In this document: positions 1 through 9,729 of the stretch, piece by piece
Layout: each line of letters opens with the position of its first letter
Position numbering within the stretch: the stretch's first letter is position 1
NCBI GenBank assembly: GCA_025361205.1
Contig: JANYAS010000119.1
Location: 20,096 to 84,095, forward strand
Source of the DNA: Holophagaceae bacterium
GTDB taxonomy: Bacteria > Acidobacteriota > Holophagae > Holophagales > Holophagaceae
Length of the DNA stretch: 64,000 nt
Direction of reading: 5' to 3'
Position numbers and translations under genes: made by a program
Notes under the pieces: model-generated
What the model was told of the DNA's origin: nothing
Seen by the model: the letters and a program-made list of their open reading frames with translations, nothing else
Database searches by the model: none

Positions 1-1172
1 AGGCGCTCCCAGTCCGGCGCGGCGTCCACCTGGGCCTTGAGCCACTGGGCGTGGTCGAGGTCGCGGCGCAGACGGGCCTGCAGCCCTTCCACGCCCACGT
101 CCATGAGGTAGAACCACAGCTTCAGGGCCCGGAAGCGCCGGCCCAACTGGATGTGCCAGTCGCGGAAGTTGCTCACCTGGCCGTCCTGGGCCGTGCGCAG
201 GTAGCTGGGGTTGGTGCTCATCACGCGGATCAAGTGCTGGGGATCCCGCACGTAGTAGGCGCTGAAGTCGAAGCCCACGCCCATCCATTTGTGGGGGTTG
301 AAGACCAGGCTGTCGGCCCGCTCCACGCCCTCCCACATCCAGCGGCATTCGGGCAGCACCATGGCCGTGCCCGCCAGGGCGGCGTCCACGTGCAGCCACA
401 TTCCGTGCTGCTCCGCCAGGTCGGCCATGGCTGCCACGGGATCCAGGGCCGTGGTGCCTGTGGTGCCCACCGCCGCCACCAGGGCACAGGGCCGCAGGCC
501 GATCTCCAGATCCTTTTCGATGGCCGCCTGCAGCAGGTCGAGGCGGATCGCATGGTTCTCATCCGTGGGGATCAGACGCAGGAAGCTGCGGCCGAAGCCC
601 GCCAGCAGGGTGGCCTTCTCGATGGAGCTGTGGCCCTGGTCCGAGGCGTAGACCACCAGCGGTGCCTCGCCACTCTGGAGGCCCTCGTCGTTCTGGGCAT
701 TGCCCGAGACCTTCTCCCGGGCGCAAAGCAAAGCGGTGAAGGTGGCAGTGCTGGCGGTGTCGTGGATGACGCCCGTGAAGGCAGGGCTGAGCCCCACCAT
801 CTGGCGGAGCCAGTCCATGACCACTTCCTCCACTTCCGTCGCTGCGGGGCTGGTCTGCCAGCTCATCCCCTGGGCACCGATGCCCGAGGCGGCAAGGTCG
901 CCGAGGATTGAGCCGTAACTGGTGTTACTGGGAAAGTAGGCGAAAAAGGATGGATGGTTCCAATGGGTGATGCCGGGGAGGATGTCCCGGTCCATGGCCG
1001 CCAAGGCCTGGGCCATGCGCCCGCCGTGCAAGGGCGGGTGGTCCGGGAAGGCGGCCCGGATCTCCCCAGGCTGGACTCGACTCATGACAGGCAGGCGCTC
1101 GAGGCCTTCGCGGTAGTCCGCGATCCAGTCCACGAGCTGATATCCGAGGCGGCGGAATTCTTGGGCGTCCAT
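1..1172 (-). CDS. PLP-dependent group II (aromatic-L-amino-acid-type) decarboxylase, C-terminus truncated by window edge
   Basis: Minus-strand reading MDAQEFRRLGYQLVDWIADYREGLERLPV...WNHPSFFAYFPSNTSYGSILGDLAASGIGAQGMSWQTSPAATEVE...HVDAALAGTAMVLPE...VFNPHKWMGVGFDFSAYYVRDP; PLP-lysine motif NPHKW. Missing from ORF track because it runs off the edge. Confidence 0.93.
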   Translation of the reverse strand, partial: MDAQEFRRLGYQLVDWIADYREGLERLPVMSRVQPGEIRAAFPDHPPLHGGRMAQALAAMDRDILPGITHWNHPSFFAYFPSNTSYGSILGDLAASGIGAQGMSWQTSPAATEVEEVVMDWLRQMVGLSPAFTGVIHDTASTATFTALLCAREKVSGNAQNDEGLQSGEAPLVVYASDQGHSSIEKATLLAGFGRSFLRLIPTDENHAIRLDLLQAAIEKDLEIGLRPCALVAAVGTTGTTALDPVAAMADLAEQHGMWLHVDAALAGTAMVLPECRWMWEGVERADSLVFNPHKWMGVGFDFSAYYVRDPQHLIRVMSTNPSYLRTAQDGQVSNFRDWHIQLGRRFRALKLWFYLMDVGVEGLQARLRRDLDHAQWLKAQVDAAPDWER

Positions 1173-1218
1173 GTCCCCATTTTGGCCGGGACCAGGACAG
1201 GTTCCTAAGAAAACTCGC

Positions 1219-1959
1219 CTAGCCCAGTTTCAGGCTCACGACCGTCTTGGTCTGGCCGCGTTCGCCTCCCCCGGAACCGCGGCTTTCCTGCGTGTAGTGG
1301 ATGACCACCAGCCGGTTGCCTGATCGGGCGAATTGGAAGGTTTCCTGTGCTTGTTGCTCAAAACTGATGACGAGCAGCGCACGTCCCTTCATGTGGGTCT
1401 GGGTCTCGGCTGCCAGGGGCAGGCCATCGGCACCGATCCACACCTTGGCCGTGGCTTCGAGCTCTTTGACATATTTCTGGTCCTGCTTGGACAGTTTGGG
1501 CATGAGCTTGAAACGAAGCAGCTTCGCTGGCTTTCCTTGCCATGCTTCGTTCTTCTCTTCTATCAGTTCCCCCTGGTCCAGGGTCCGAAGCAGTTCCTCC
1601 GCGCCACTTAGGTAGTCGTTGACCGCCACGGCCTTCAGGCCTTCAATGGCTCGCCGGGTGGCCCCTTTCTGCTCAGGATCCTTGGCCTGGGCCTTGGCTT
1701 CCTGCACGGCAGTCTGGATCAGGGCACGGCTCCAGGACATTCTCAAGCCCTGGGGACCATCCTCCACCAACGAGTTGGCCTTGCCTTCGGTGATGACGGG
1801 TTTCTTCTCATCTCCCTGCTTGCTCCAGAACTGGTAGTCCACACTTGCTTTGATCGGTTCCTGGCCATTCATGTGGGAGAGGGCGACCTTGAGGTCGCCG
1901 AGGGAATCAGCCTGTAAGAGGCCCCCGACGAGCAGCAGGGCAAGCAATCGAAGGGACAT
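1219..1959 (-). CDS. secreted hypothetical protein
   Basis: ORF with signal peptide MSLRLLALLLVGGLLQADS; the upstream 62 codons of the listed ORF look spurious. Confidence 0.7.
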   Translation of the reverse strand: MSLRLLALLLVGGLLQADSLGDLKVALSHMNGQEPIKASVDYQFWSKQGDEKKPVITEGKANSLVEDGPQGLRMSWSRALIQTAVQEAKAQAKDPEQKGATRRAIEGLKAVAVNDYLSGAEELLRTLDQGELIEEKNEAWQGKPAKLLRFKLMPKLSKQDQKYVKELEATAKVWIGADGLPLAAETQTHMKGRALLVISFEQQAQETFQFARSGNRLVVIHYTQESRGSGGGERGQTKTVVSLKLG

Positions 1960-2185
1960 GGAGGCTCCAAGGATGGATCTGCCCGATGACCGGGCCAGGA
2001 CGACTGATTCGACAGGAAATGGAACCGCTCTTGTATCTGATGGGCAGGTGCACCCTCCAGCGTAAATCGTCCAGCGACACCCAACGGAGGTGCTACAGAT
2101 CGTCAGTGTTCTACATCCCTCGAGGTTGATCCCAGTGTTGCACAACCTTGGTGACGGCCCGCTTCGTTCAGGTCAGCCGTTCCGC

Positions 2186-2401
2186 TCATGGGGTCGAATC
2201 GGGTTCATAGCGGAGCAGGTCACCGGGTTGGCAGTCCAGCTCGCGGCAGAGGGCTTCCAGGGTGGAAAAACGGATGGCTCGGGCCTTGCCGGTTTTCAGG
2301 ATGGAGAGGTTGGCCAGGGTCAGATCGACACGCTCGGCCAAGTCCCCCTGCTTCATCTTGCGCTGGGCGAGTACCACGTCGAGGGTCACGATGATGGGCA
2401 T
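2186..2401 (-). CDS. XRE/Cro-CI (YozG-like) transcriptional regulator
   Basis: 71 aa MPIIVTLDVVLAQRKMKQGDLAERVDLTLANLSILKTGKARAIRFSTLEALCRELDCQPGDLLRYE, HTH pattern. Confidence 0.9.
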   Translation of the reverse strand: MPIIVTLDVVLAQRKMKQGDLAERVDLTLANLSILKTGKARAIRFSTLEALCRELDCQPGDLLRYEPDSTP

Positions 2402-2412
2402 GGGATGTCTTT

Positions 2413-2967
2413 TCAGATGACCAGTTCTTGCTCGGACTTCAAACGACAGCCTTCTTCCATTACGTGCGCGACCAGCAGGACCACGCCACCGAAGAAGAGA
2501 CTGTCAATGACGGACCCAGTCTGATTGGCCCACGGGTGGACCACCTTGGCCGTGAGGACCTTTACGAGACCTGCCATGCCCCAGAGGACGAGGAGCATCG
2601 CCGGCGCCATCACCACCTGGATCCAACCCAGGAAGCGCACCAGCCGAACGCTCTCCATCGAGAAGGCTGCTCCTGCTTCGAACTGATGCAACAGACGGAT
2701 CAAGGCGCCGAGAGAGAGAATCGCGGTTCCTCCCGAAGTAATCAAAGGAATGAACACGAAGGCCTTGAGCAGCCAGCCTCCGTGGGCTGAACTGAACCGA
2801 AAGCCCTCCACTTCGAAGAACTGGCGCAGAACATCATTGGCGATCTTCAAGACGATATCCTCGGCAAGAAGAAGGCCCGGCGAGAAGACTAGGCATACGA
2901 CGAGAAGAAAGAACACAAACGAGGCAAATCTCCGAAGTGAACGGCTGAGGCGCTGCATGCGATCCAT
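2413..2967 (-). CDS. DUF2975-type membrane protein
   Basis: Four predicted TM segments, paired with YozG-like HTH; start at MDRMQRLSRSL preceded by AAGGAGAG. Confidence 0.8.
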   Translation of the reverse strand: MDRMQRLSRSLRRFASFVFFLLVVCLVFSPGLLLAEDIVLKIANDVLRQFFEVEGFRFSSAHGGWLLKAFVFIPLITSGGTAILSLGALIRLLHQFEAGAAFSMESVRLVRFLGWIQVVMAPAMLLVLWGMAGLVKVLTAKVVHPWANQTGSVIDSLFFGGVVLLVAHVMEEGCRLKSEQELVI

Positions 2968-3002
2968 GGTGACTCTCCTTGAGTTGAAGTTTAGTTTGTT
3001 GA

Positions 3003-3017
3003 TGTTGAAAATCAACA
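3003..3017. promoter_or_regulatory. palindrome TGTTGA-AAA-TCAACA upstream of the DUF2975/HTH operon (candidate XRE operator)
   Basis: Perfect 6-bp arms, 36 bp upstream of the minus-strand start at 2967. Confidence 0.45.
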
Positions 3018-3095
3018 CAAAAATATTGATAAACAATAAATAATAGTCGATCAACGATATTGCCTGCTTCCACCCTCATCTCCTCTTGATTTCAT

Positions 3096-3124
3096 ACTTT
3101 GAAATCATAAAATGATTTCAAAGT
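3096..3124. promoter_or_regulatory. 13-bp perfect palindrome ACTTTGAAATCAT-AAA-ATGATTTCAAAGT, candidate TA autoregulatory operator
   Basis: Perfect inverted repeat ending 8 bp before the antitoxin ATG (3133). Confidence 0.75.
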
Positions 3125-3132
3125 GAGGCACC

Positions 3133-3405
3133 ATGTTCATCACCACCCTCCGACTCGACGACGACCTGGGCCGCTTCCTGCGCGAGGTGGCGGAGGCCCA
3201 TGCCATGAGTGTGAACGGCTGGCTGGCTGAACTGCTGCGGCGCGAGCAGGCCACCGCAGCCCGGCGGAGGCTGGCCGCTGACTGGGCGGCCTATGGAAAG
3301 GATAATGAGGCCCAGTCGGTGGCCTACGCCTTCGAGGCCCAAGCCGAGGTGGCGGCGGAGCCCCAGCAGCGGGGCTACCGGGCCCGGAAGGCGAAGAGCT
3401 CATAA
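3133..3405 (+). CDS. ribbon-helix-helix-like antitoxin
   Basis: MFITTLRLDDDLGRFLREVAEAHAMSVNGWLAELLRREQA...; RHH-like N-terminus; upstream of MazF-like gene. Confidence 0.75.
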   Translation: MFITTLRLDDDLGRFLREVAEAHAMSVNGWLAELLRREQATAARRRLAADWAAYGKDNEAQSVAYAFEAQAEVAAEPQQRGYRARKAKSS

Positions 3406-3657
3406 CAAAACCCGACGAGGCCGCGATGAAGCCAGGCAGGATGCACTGTAAGGAAGGGCCCGCAGGGCGATGCGGGACATCGTTCAAGGGGCCTGACGCT
3501 GCGGGGCGCCTGCCTAGCTTCATCCCTCCGGGCGAGGGGTGGCGGGCGTCGCGATGTTTCGTCAGGCTCGTTTCGCGTAGTACCCGCTACGCTGCCACTC
3601 GCCCTCCTCGCCTCGCTCGCCCGGCCCCCCTCGCGCGGCCACGTGGGGTTCTGTTAT
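3402..3657. mobile_element. MITE-like structured element between antitoxin and toxin
   Basis: Terminal inverted repeats ATAACAAAACCCGACGAGGCCGCG / rc ATAACAGAACCCCACGTGGCCGCG (21/24); flanked by GAGCTC at 3396-3401 and 3658-3663; internal inverted repeats 3425-3440/3509-3524 (15/16) and GCCTGACG/CGTCAGGC. Confidence 0.7.
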
Positions 3658-3666
3658 GAGCTCTAA

Positions 3667-4035
3667 GTGAGTCGCACAAGCGAGGCGCTCCCTCGGTGCA
3701 GTCGGGGCGAGATCTGGCTACTGGACTGGAACCCCCGCCGGGGCTCAGAACAAGGAGGCTTCCGGCCGGGGCTGATCATCCAATCGGATCTGGGCAATCA
3801 TGCGGAGGGCGCCCGCACGACCATGTTGGTACCCCTCACCACCCAGGGGCGGCCCTATGCGTTCTACCTTCCGATCCCGAAGGGGAAGGGAAACGGCTTG
3901 CCGGTGGATTCCTGGGCCAACGCGACCCAGGTCTTCACAGTGGACAAGTCCCGACTCACGAAGCGCCTCGGCAGGGCGACTTCGGCCCAGATGAAGGCCT
4001 TGGCCGCAGCTCTGACAGCTGTTCTGGACCTCTAG
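3667..4035 (+). CDS. MazF/PemK-type endoribonuclease toxin
   Basis: ...SRGEIWLLDWNPRRGSEQGGFRPGLIIQSD...TTMLVPLTT...GLPVDSWANATQVFTVDKSRLTKRLG; GTG start. Confidence 0.85.
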   Translation: MSRTSEALPRCSRGEIWLLDWNPRRGSEQGGFRPGLIIQSDLGNHAEGARTTMLVPLTTQGRPYAFYLPIPKGKGNGLPVDSWANATQVFTVDKSRLTKRLGRATSAQMKALAAALTAVLDL

Positions 4036-4107
4036 CAAAATCGCACCGCGATGTTGGTAGCTCCACTCAACGTGCGGATCTGCCTTACGCTACGAGAAGG
4101 CGGAATC

Positions 4108-5724
4108 ATGAAGCTGGTGCTGGTGTCCATCCACGTCGAACCAGGGCCCCGGGCCGTGCCCCTGGGCCCGGCCATGTTGGCGTCGGTGCTCAGGGGCGCC
4201 TTCGGGGAGGCCATCCAGACTCGGGTGGTGGACGCCTTCGTGGCGGAAGGGGCCGCAGACTGCGCCGCACGGATCCTGGCCTCGGATCCGGAACTGGTGG
4301 GTTTCTCCATGTATGTCTGGAACCGCAGCCAAACGCTAGAGATCGCCGCTCTCCTGAAGAGGGCGAAACCGGGAATCGTTATCTTTGCGGGCGGCGCAGA
4401 GGCCACGGCGGACACCGAGGGCGTCCTTTCCGACCCCGCCATGGATTTCGTGCTGCCGGGAGAAGGCGAGGAGTTGATCGTCGAAGCCATGGACCGCCTT
4501 CTCCAGGGCGCGACGCCCTGGTCCATCGCAGCCTGGGCGAAGCCTGCCCCGGTGAAGAATCTGGCCGACCTGCCCTCCCCCTACCTGGACGGCACCCTGC
4601 GCCCCGAGGACTACGGCGGCGCGCTGTGGGAACTCTCCCGGGGCTGCCCCTTCACCTGTGATTTCTGCTACGAGGCCCGGGGCACGGCGGGCACCCGCCG
4701 GATCCCCCTGGCAAGGGTGGAGGCGGAGCTGGAGTTGTTCGAAGCCCGGGGGATCGGTGAGGTCTTCGTCCTGGATCCCACCTTCAACTACCACAAGGTG
4801 CAGGCCAAGCAGGTCCTGCGCCTCATCGCGGCCAAGGCTCCCAGCATCCACTTCTTCTTCGAGGTCCGCAGCGAGTTCCTCGACCGGGAGATGGCTGAGC
4901 TCTTCGCTGCCACCCGCTGCACGCTCCAAATCGGCCTGCAGAGCGCCCACGACGAGGTGCTCCGGAACATCAGCCGGTCGTTCGACGCAGAGGACTTCGA
5001 GGCCAAGATCCTCCTGCTCCACCAGGCGGGCGTGCCCTACGGCTTCGACCTGATCTACGGGCTGCCGGGGGACAGTCTGGATGGCTTCCGCGAGAGTGTT
5101 GATTTCGCCATGAACCTTGTGCCCAACCACCTCGACATCTTCCGGCTATCGGTGCTGCCGGGCACCCGTCTGGCCGAGACGGCGGCCGGTCTCAAGTTGG
5201 CGCATGAGGCGCACAACCCCTACCGGGTGCTGGCCTCGCCCACCTTCAGCTCCCAGGATCTGGACCAGGCCGCCCGGATCGCCCTGGGCTGCGACGTTCT
5301 CTACAACCGGGGGAAGGCGGTGCCCTGGTTCGAGATGCTCCTGGAGCCCCTGGAGATGGTGCCTGTAGCGGTCTTCGAGGGGTTCGCCGCCTGGTGGGAA
5401 GCCCACCCGACGGAGGATCTCATCGGGGCCCAGCAGGCCTTCTTCCAAGCGCTCTTCGAGGCGCGGGGTAAGCCCCTGGAAGGTGAACTCGCTGCCGATG
5501 TCATCGCCTGCTTCGGCCATTCGGTGGCCTTGATGGAAGGGCCCAGCGAGGACGGGGAACGCCAAGCCCAGCGCGTGCCCTTCCACCACGACCCCATGGC
5601 GCTCATGGCCGCCATGGAGGACGGTGTCACCAGCCTAGAGGAACTGTTCATCTGTGTTCCCGCCAAGCTCTGCGAGGCCGAGTTCCGCCTGGACGCAGAA
5701 GAACTGATCGTCCGGGTGCTGTAA
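4108..5724 (+). CDS. B12-binding-domain radical SAM protein (DUF4080-like)
   Basis: N-terminal cobalamin-binding-like region, CPFTCDFCY radical SAM cluster motif, IYGLPGD motif. Confidence 0.9.
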   Translation: MKLVLVSIHVEPGPRAVPLGPAMLASVLRGAFGEAIQTRVVDAFVAEGAADCAARILASDPELVGFSMYVWNRSQTLEIAALLKRAKPGIVIFAGGAEATADTEGVLSDPAMDFVLPGEGEELIVEAMDRLLQGATPWSIAAWAKPAPVKNLADLPSPYLDGTLRPEDYGGALWELSRGCPFTCDFCYEARGTAGTRRIPLARVEAELELFEARGIGEVFVLDPTFNYHKVQAKQVLRLIAAKAPSIHFFFEVRSEFLDREMAELFAATRCTLQIGLQSAHDEVLRNISRSFDAEDFEAKILLLHQAGVPYGFDLIYGLPGDSLDGFRESVDFAMNLVPNHLDIFRLSVLPGTRLAETAAGLKLAHEAHNPYRVLASPTFSSQDLDQAARIALGCDVLYNRGKAVPWFEMLLEPLEMVPVAVFEGFAAWWEAHPTEDLIGAQQAFFQALFEARGKPLEGELAADVIACFGHSVALMEGPSEDGERQAQRVPFHHDPMALMAAMEDGVTSLEELFICVPAKLCEAEFRLDAEELIVRVL

Positions 5725-5738
5725 TGGCAAGAGTGGGG

Positions 5739-7025
<1,287 letters not shown>

Positions 7026-7027
7026 GG

Positions 7028-8254
7028 TTACTCCGCCCGGATTGCGTCGATGATGACGAGGTTGGAGGCCCGGTAGGCCGGCAGGAAGCCCGCAGCCAGG
7101 CCCACGAGGGTGGCGACGAAGATGCCCGTGAAGATGATTCCCGGGGTGATCTGGGCGGGGAAGTCCGCCAGGGCCCGCACCAGGAAGGCGCCCGCCGAAC
7201 CCACTAGCACGCCGATGACACCGCCCGCCGCCGAGAGCAGGGCCGCTTCCAGCAGGAACTGGCGGCGGATGTCACGTTTCTTGGCGCCCAGGGCCATGCG
7301 GACGCCGATCTCCTGGGTCCGCTCCACCACGCTCACCAGCATGATGTTCATGATCACAATGCCGCCCACGCCGAGGCTCACGCTGGAGATGAGCAGGAGG
7401 AGCACGAAGGCGGCGCTGCTGATGGTCTTCCACAGTTGCTGGAGGCTCTCCTGGGTGATGATGCCGAAGGGATCGGGGCTGCGGAAGCCGGTGTGCCGCA
7501 TGGCGCGGAACAGGGCGCGCACCTCATCCATGGACGCGTCCAGGCCTTCGACGCCGCCACTGGCCTTGATGTGAAGTTCCAGACTTTCGTTGGCGGCCAT
7601 GAAGTTCTTGCGATAGACCTGCAGCGGGATGTAGATGCGGCCGTCCTGGTTGAAGCCGATGCTGCGCCCCTGCTTGACCATCACTCCGACGATGCGGAAG
7701 GGCAGGCCGCGAATGAGTAGGATGCGTCCTACGGGGTCCAGGTGGGGGAACAGCTCATCCTTGGTGTTGGCACCGATCATGGCCACGGGCAGGGAGGCCT
7801 GTTCCTCGCTTTCACTCAGGTAGCGGCCGGATTCCATGTCGATGTTGAAGAGGTTGCTGAAGTTGGCCGTGACGCCGATGACAATGACATCTGGCAGGCG
7901 CTTGTCCCCGTAGTTCACCGGCATCGCATTGCCCGTGGCGGCCGAAACTTGGGTGGCCTCCTTGAGCATCCCGCTGGACAAGCGTTCGTACTCGGCCCAG
8001 GTGATGGGTGGGCGCTTGAGGGCCTGGATGAACTCCTGGCGGGAGCGGATGATGCCGAACTTCTGGACGATGAAGACGTCCGGGGCCAGGATGATGATTT
8101 TCTCTTTGACGTAGGCATTCAGGCCCGAGATCACGCCCACCACCGCCACGATGGTGGCCACGCCGATGATGACGCCCAGCAGCGTGAGGAAGCTGCGCAG
8201 GGTGTGCGCCCGGATCGCCCTCAGGGAGGCGCGGAGAAGTTCGGTGTAATTCAT
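7028..8254 (-). CDS. ABC transporter permease (MacB_PCD/FtsX)
   Basis: LRSFLTLLGVIIGVATIVAVVGVISG...NIMLVSVVERTQEIGVRMALGAKKRDIRRQFLLEA. Confidence 0.92.
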   Translation of the reverse strand: MNYTELLRASLRAIRAHTLRSFLTLLGVIIGVATIVAVVGVISGLNAYVKEKIIILAPDVFIVQKFGIIRSRQEFIQALKRPPITWAEYERLSSGMLKEATQVSAATGNAMPVNYGDKRLPDVIVIGVTANFSNLFNIDMESGRYLSESEEQASLPVAMIGANTKDELFPHLDPVGRILLIRGLPFRIVGVMVKQGRSIGFNQDGRIYIPLQVYRKNFMAANESLELHIKASGGVEGLDASMDEVRALFRAMRHTGFRSPDPFGIITQESLQQLWKTISSAAFVLLLLISSVSLGVGGIVIMNIMLVSVVERTQEIGVRMALGAKKRDIRRQFLLEAALLSAAGGVIGVLVGSAGAFLVRALADFPAQITPGIIFTGIFVATLVGLAAGFLPAYRASNLVIIDAIRAE

Positions 8255-8350
8255 GACGGGCCAGTTAGACCGATGGGCGGGCTCTGCCCGACCAGCAGGT
8301 GGGGGTCTGGGAGAACATCGTGAGCAGAGCGAACAGGCAGTTCCCCCGGA

Positions 8351-9577
8351 TCATGATTTGGCCTCGTCTTTGTCCTTCTTCTTCACCTTCTCGGCCCGTA
8401 CCGTCTCGCCGCCCTTGAGGTCCCGCAGGGCCCGGTTGGGACCAGTGATGAGCGTCTCGCCACCCTTTAGGCCGGAGAGCACTTCGACTGAAAGATCGCC
8501 CATGAGACCGGTCTTCACGGCCACGAACTTGGCCTTGCCGCCGTCTTGGAGGAACACGCCCTCTTCCTCGCGCGGGGCGCCGGGCTTGCGGGTTTCCCCG
8601 GGTTTGAGCTTGATTTCCCGCATGACCAGGGCCTGGAAGGGGATCGCCAGGGCCTGGTCCCGGTTCCCGGTATAGATGTCCGCCTGGACGGATAAGCCGG
8701 GTTTGATGGTGAGGGGCGGATTCTGGATCCAGACCTTGACCTTGAACTTGGTGGCCTCGTTGATGCTGGTCTTCAGGATGGGGCTGCCGCCCACCTCGGT
8801 GACTTCGCCGTCGAAGGTCTGGTTGGGGTAGGCATCAATGCGGACCTGGGCCTTCAGTCCCAGCTTGACGGTGGGAATGGAGGCCTCGTCCACTTCCATT
8901 TCGGCCTCGACCTTGCTCATGTCGGAAATGGTGACCAGCACGGTTCCGGCCTGGTTCTGAATGCCGGGCACGGCGGTTTCACCGAGTTCGATGCGCCGGG
9001 CCGTGACCACCCCGTCCATGGGCGCGGTGATTGTGGAATTTCCCAGCCCGACGTGGGACTGGGCCACGTTGGCGCGGGCCTGCTCCATGCGACGACGGGA
9101 GGTTTCAGCAGCAGCCTGGGTGGTCTCGAATCCCGTGCGGGCCCGCTCGAAATCCGCGGCGGCGATGATGCCGGCCTCGCGGTTGGCCTTGGCCCGGGCA
9201 AAGTCCGACTTCGCCTGGGCCAGGTTGGCCGCGGCCGAGATCAGGTCCGATTGGGCGGCCTGGAGGGCGGCCTGCATGGCATCCGTACTCGCCCGCGCGC
9301 TTCTCGGATCGATTTCCATGAGGAACTGGCCCTTGGCGACCCGATCCCCCTCCCGCACGGCCAGGCGGGTGACCCGGCCCATCACATTGGCGGAAATATC
9401 GGCCTTGGTGACGGCCTGGACCTTGCCGTTGGCGCTCACCTTGGACTGGAGATTCTCCTTGCCCACCGTCGCGACCTGCACAGGTGTGCCTTTGTCCTGC
9501 GTGCCGGCGATAATCAGGCCGCCGATCACCAGGACCGCCAGACCTCCACCGAGGATCCACAGTTGCTTCCGCTTCAT
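8351..9577 (-). CDS. MacA-like periplasmic adaptor (efflux membrane fusion protein)
   Basis: MKRKQLWILGGGLAVLVIGGLIIAGTQDKG...KVSANGKVQAVTKADISANVMGRVTRLAVREGDRVAKGQFLMEID. Confidence 0.9.
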   Translation of the reverse strand: MKRKQLWILGGGLAVLVIGGLIIAGTQDKGTPVQVATVGKENLQSKVSANGKVQAVTKADISANVMGRVTRLAVREGDRVAKGQFLMEIDPRSARASTDAMQAALQAAQSDLISAAANLAQAKSDFARAKANREAGIIAAADFERARTGFETTQAAAETSRRRMEQARANVAQSHVGLGNSTITAPMDGVVTARRIELGETAVPGIQNQAGTVLVTISDMSKVEAEMEVDEASIPTVKLGLKAQVRIDAYPNQTFDGEVTEVGGSPILKTSINEATKFKVKVWIQNPPLTIKPGLSVQADIYTGNRDQALAIPFQALVMREIKLKPGETRKPGAPREEEGVFLQDGGKAKFVAVKTGLMGDLSVEVLSGLKGGETLITGPNRALRDLKGGETVRAEKVKKKDKDEAKS

Positions 9578-9729
9578 GTCAAAGGCCTCCCGAACGGGCT
9601 ATATAAATATGCTTCGCATGAAAGCGTAAGCGGTTTAGTGGCCGTCTCGGTCGTAAATGGAGAATATTTCTATGGACGAAAGACCTTTTAATTAGAAAAT
9701 GGTTTCATCTGTAGATCTGGAGCCCACCC

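Noticed and set aside
51-911. 286-aa plus-strand ORF
   Set aside because: Antisense of the PLP-dependent decarboxylase, which reads coherently on the minus strand
3696-4661. 321-aa plus-strand ORF
   Set aside because: Out-of-frame overlap of toxin and radical SAM genes; Arg/Gly-rich shadow ORF
9578-9729. Possible riboswitch in the divergent promoter region upstream of the porin-like gene
   Set aside because: AT-rich promoter-like DNA only; no recognisable riboswitch core
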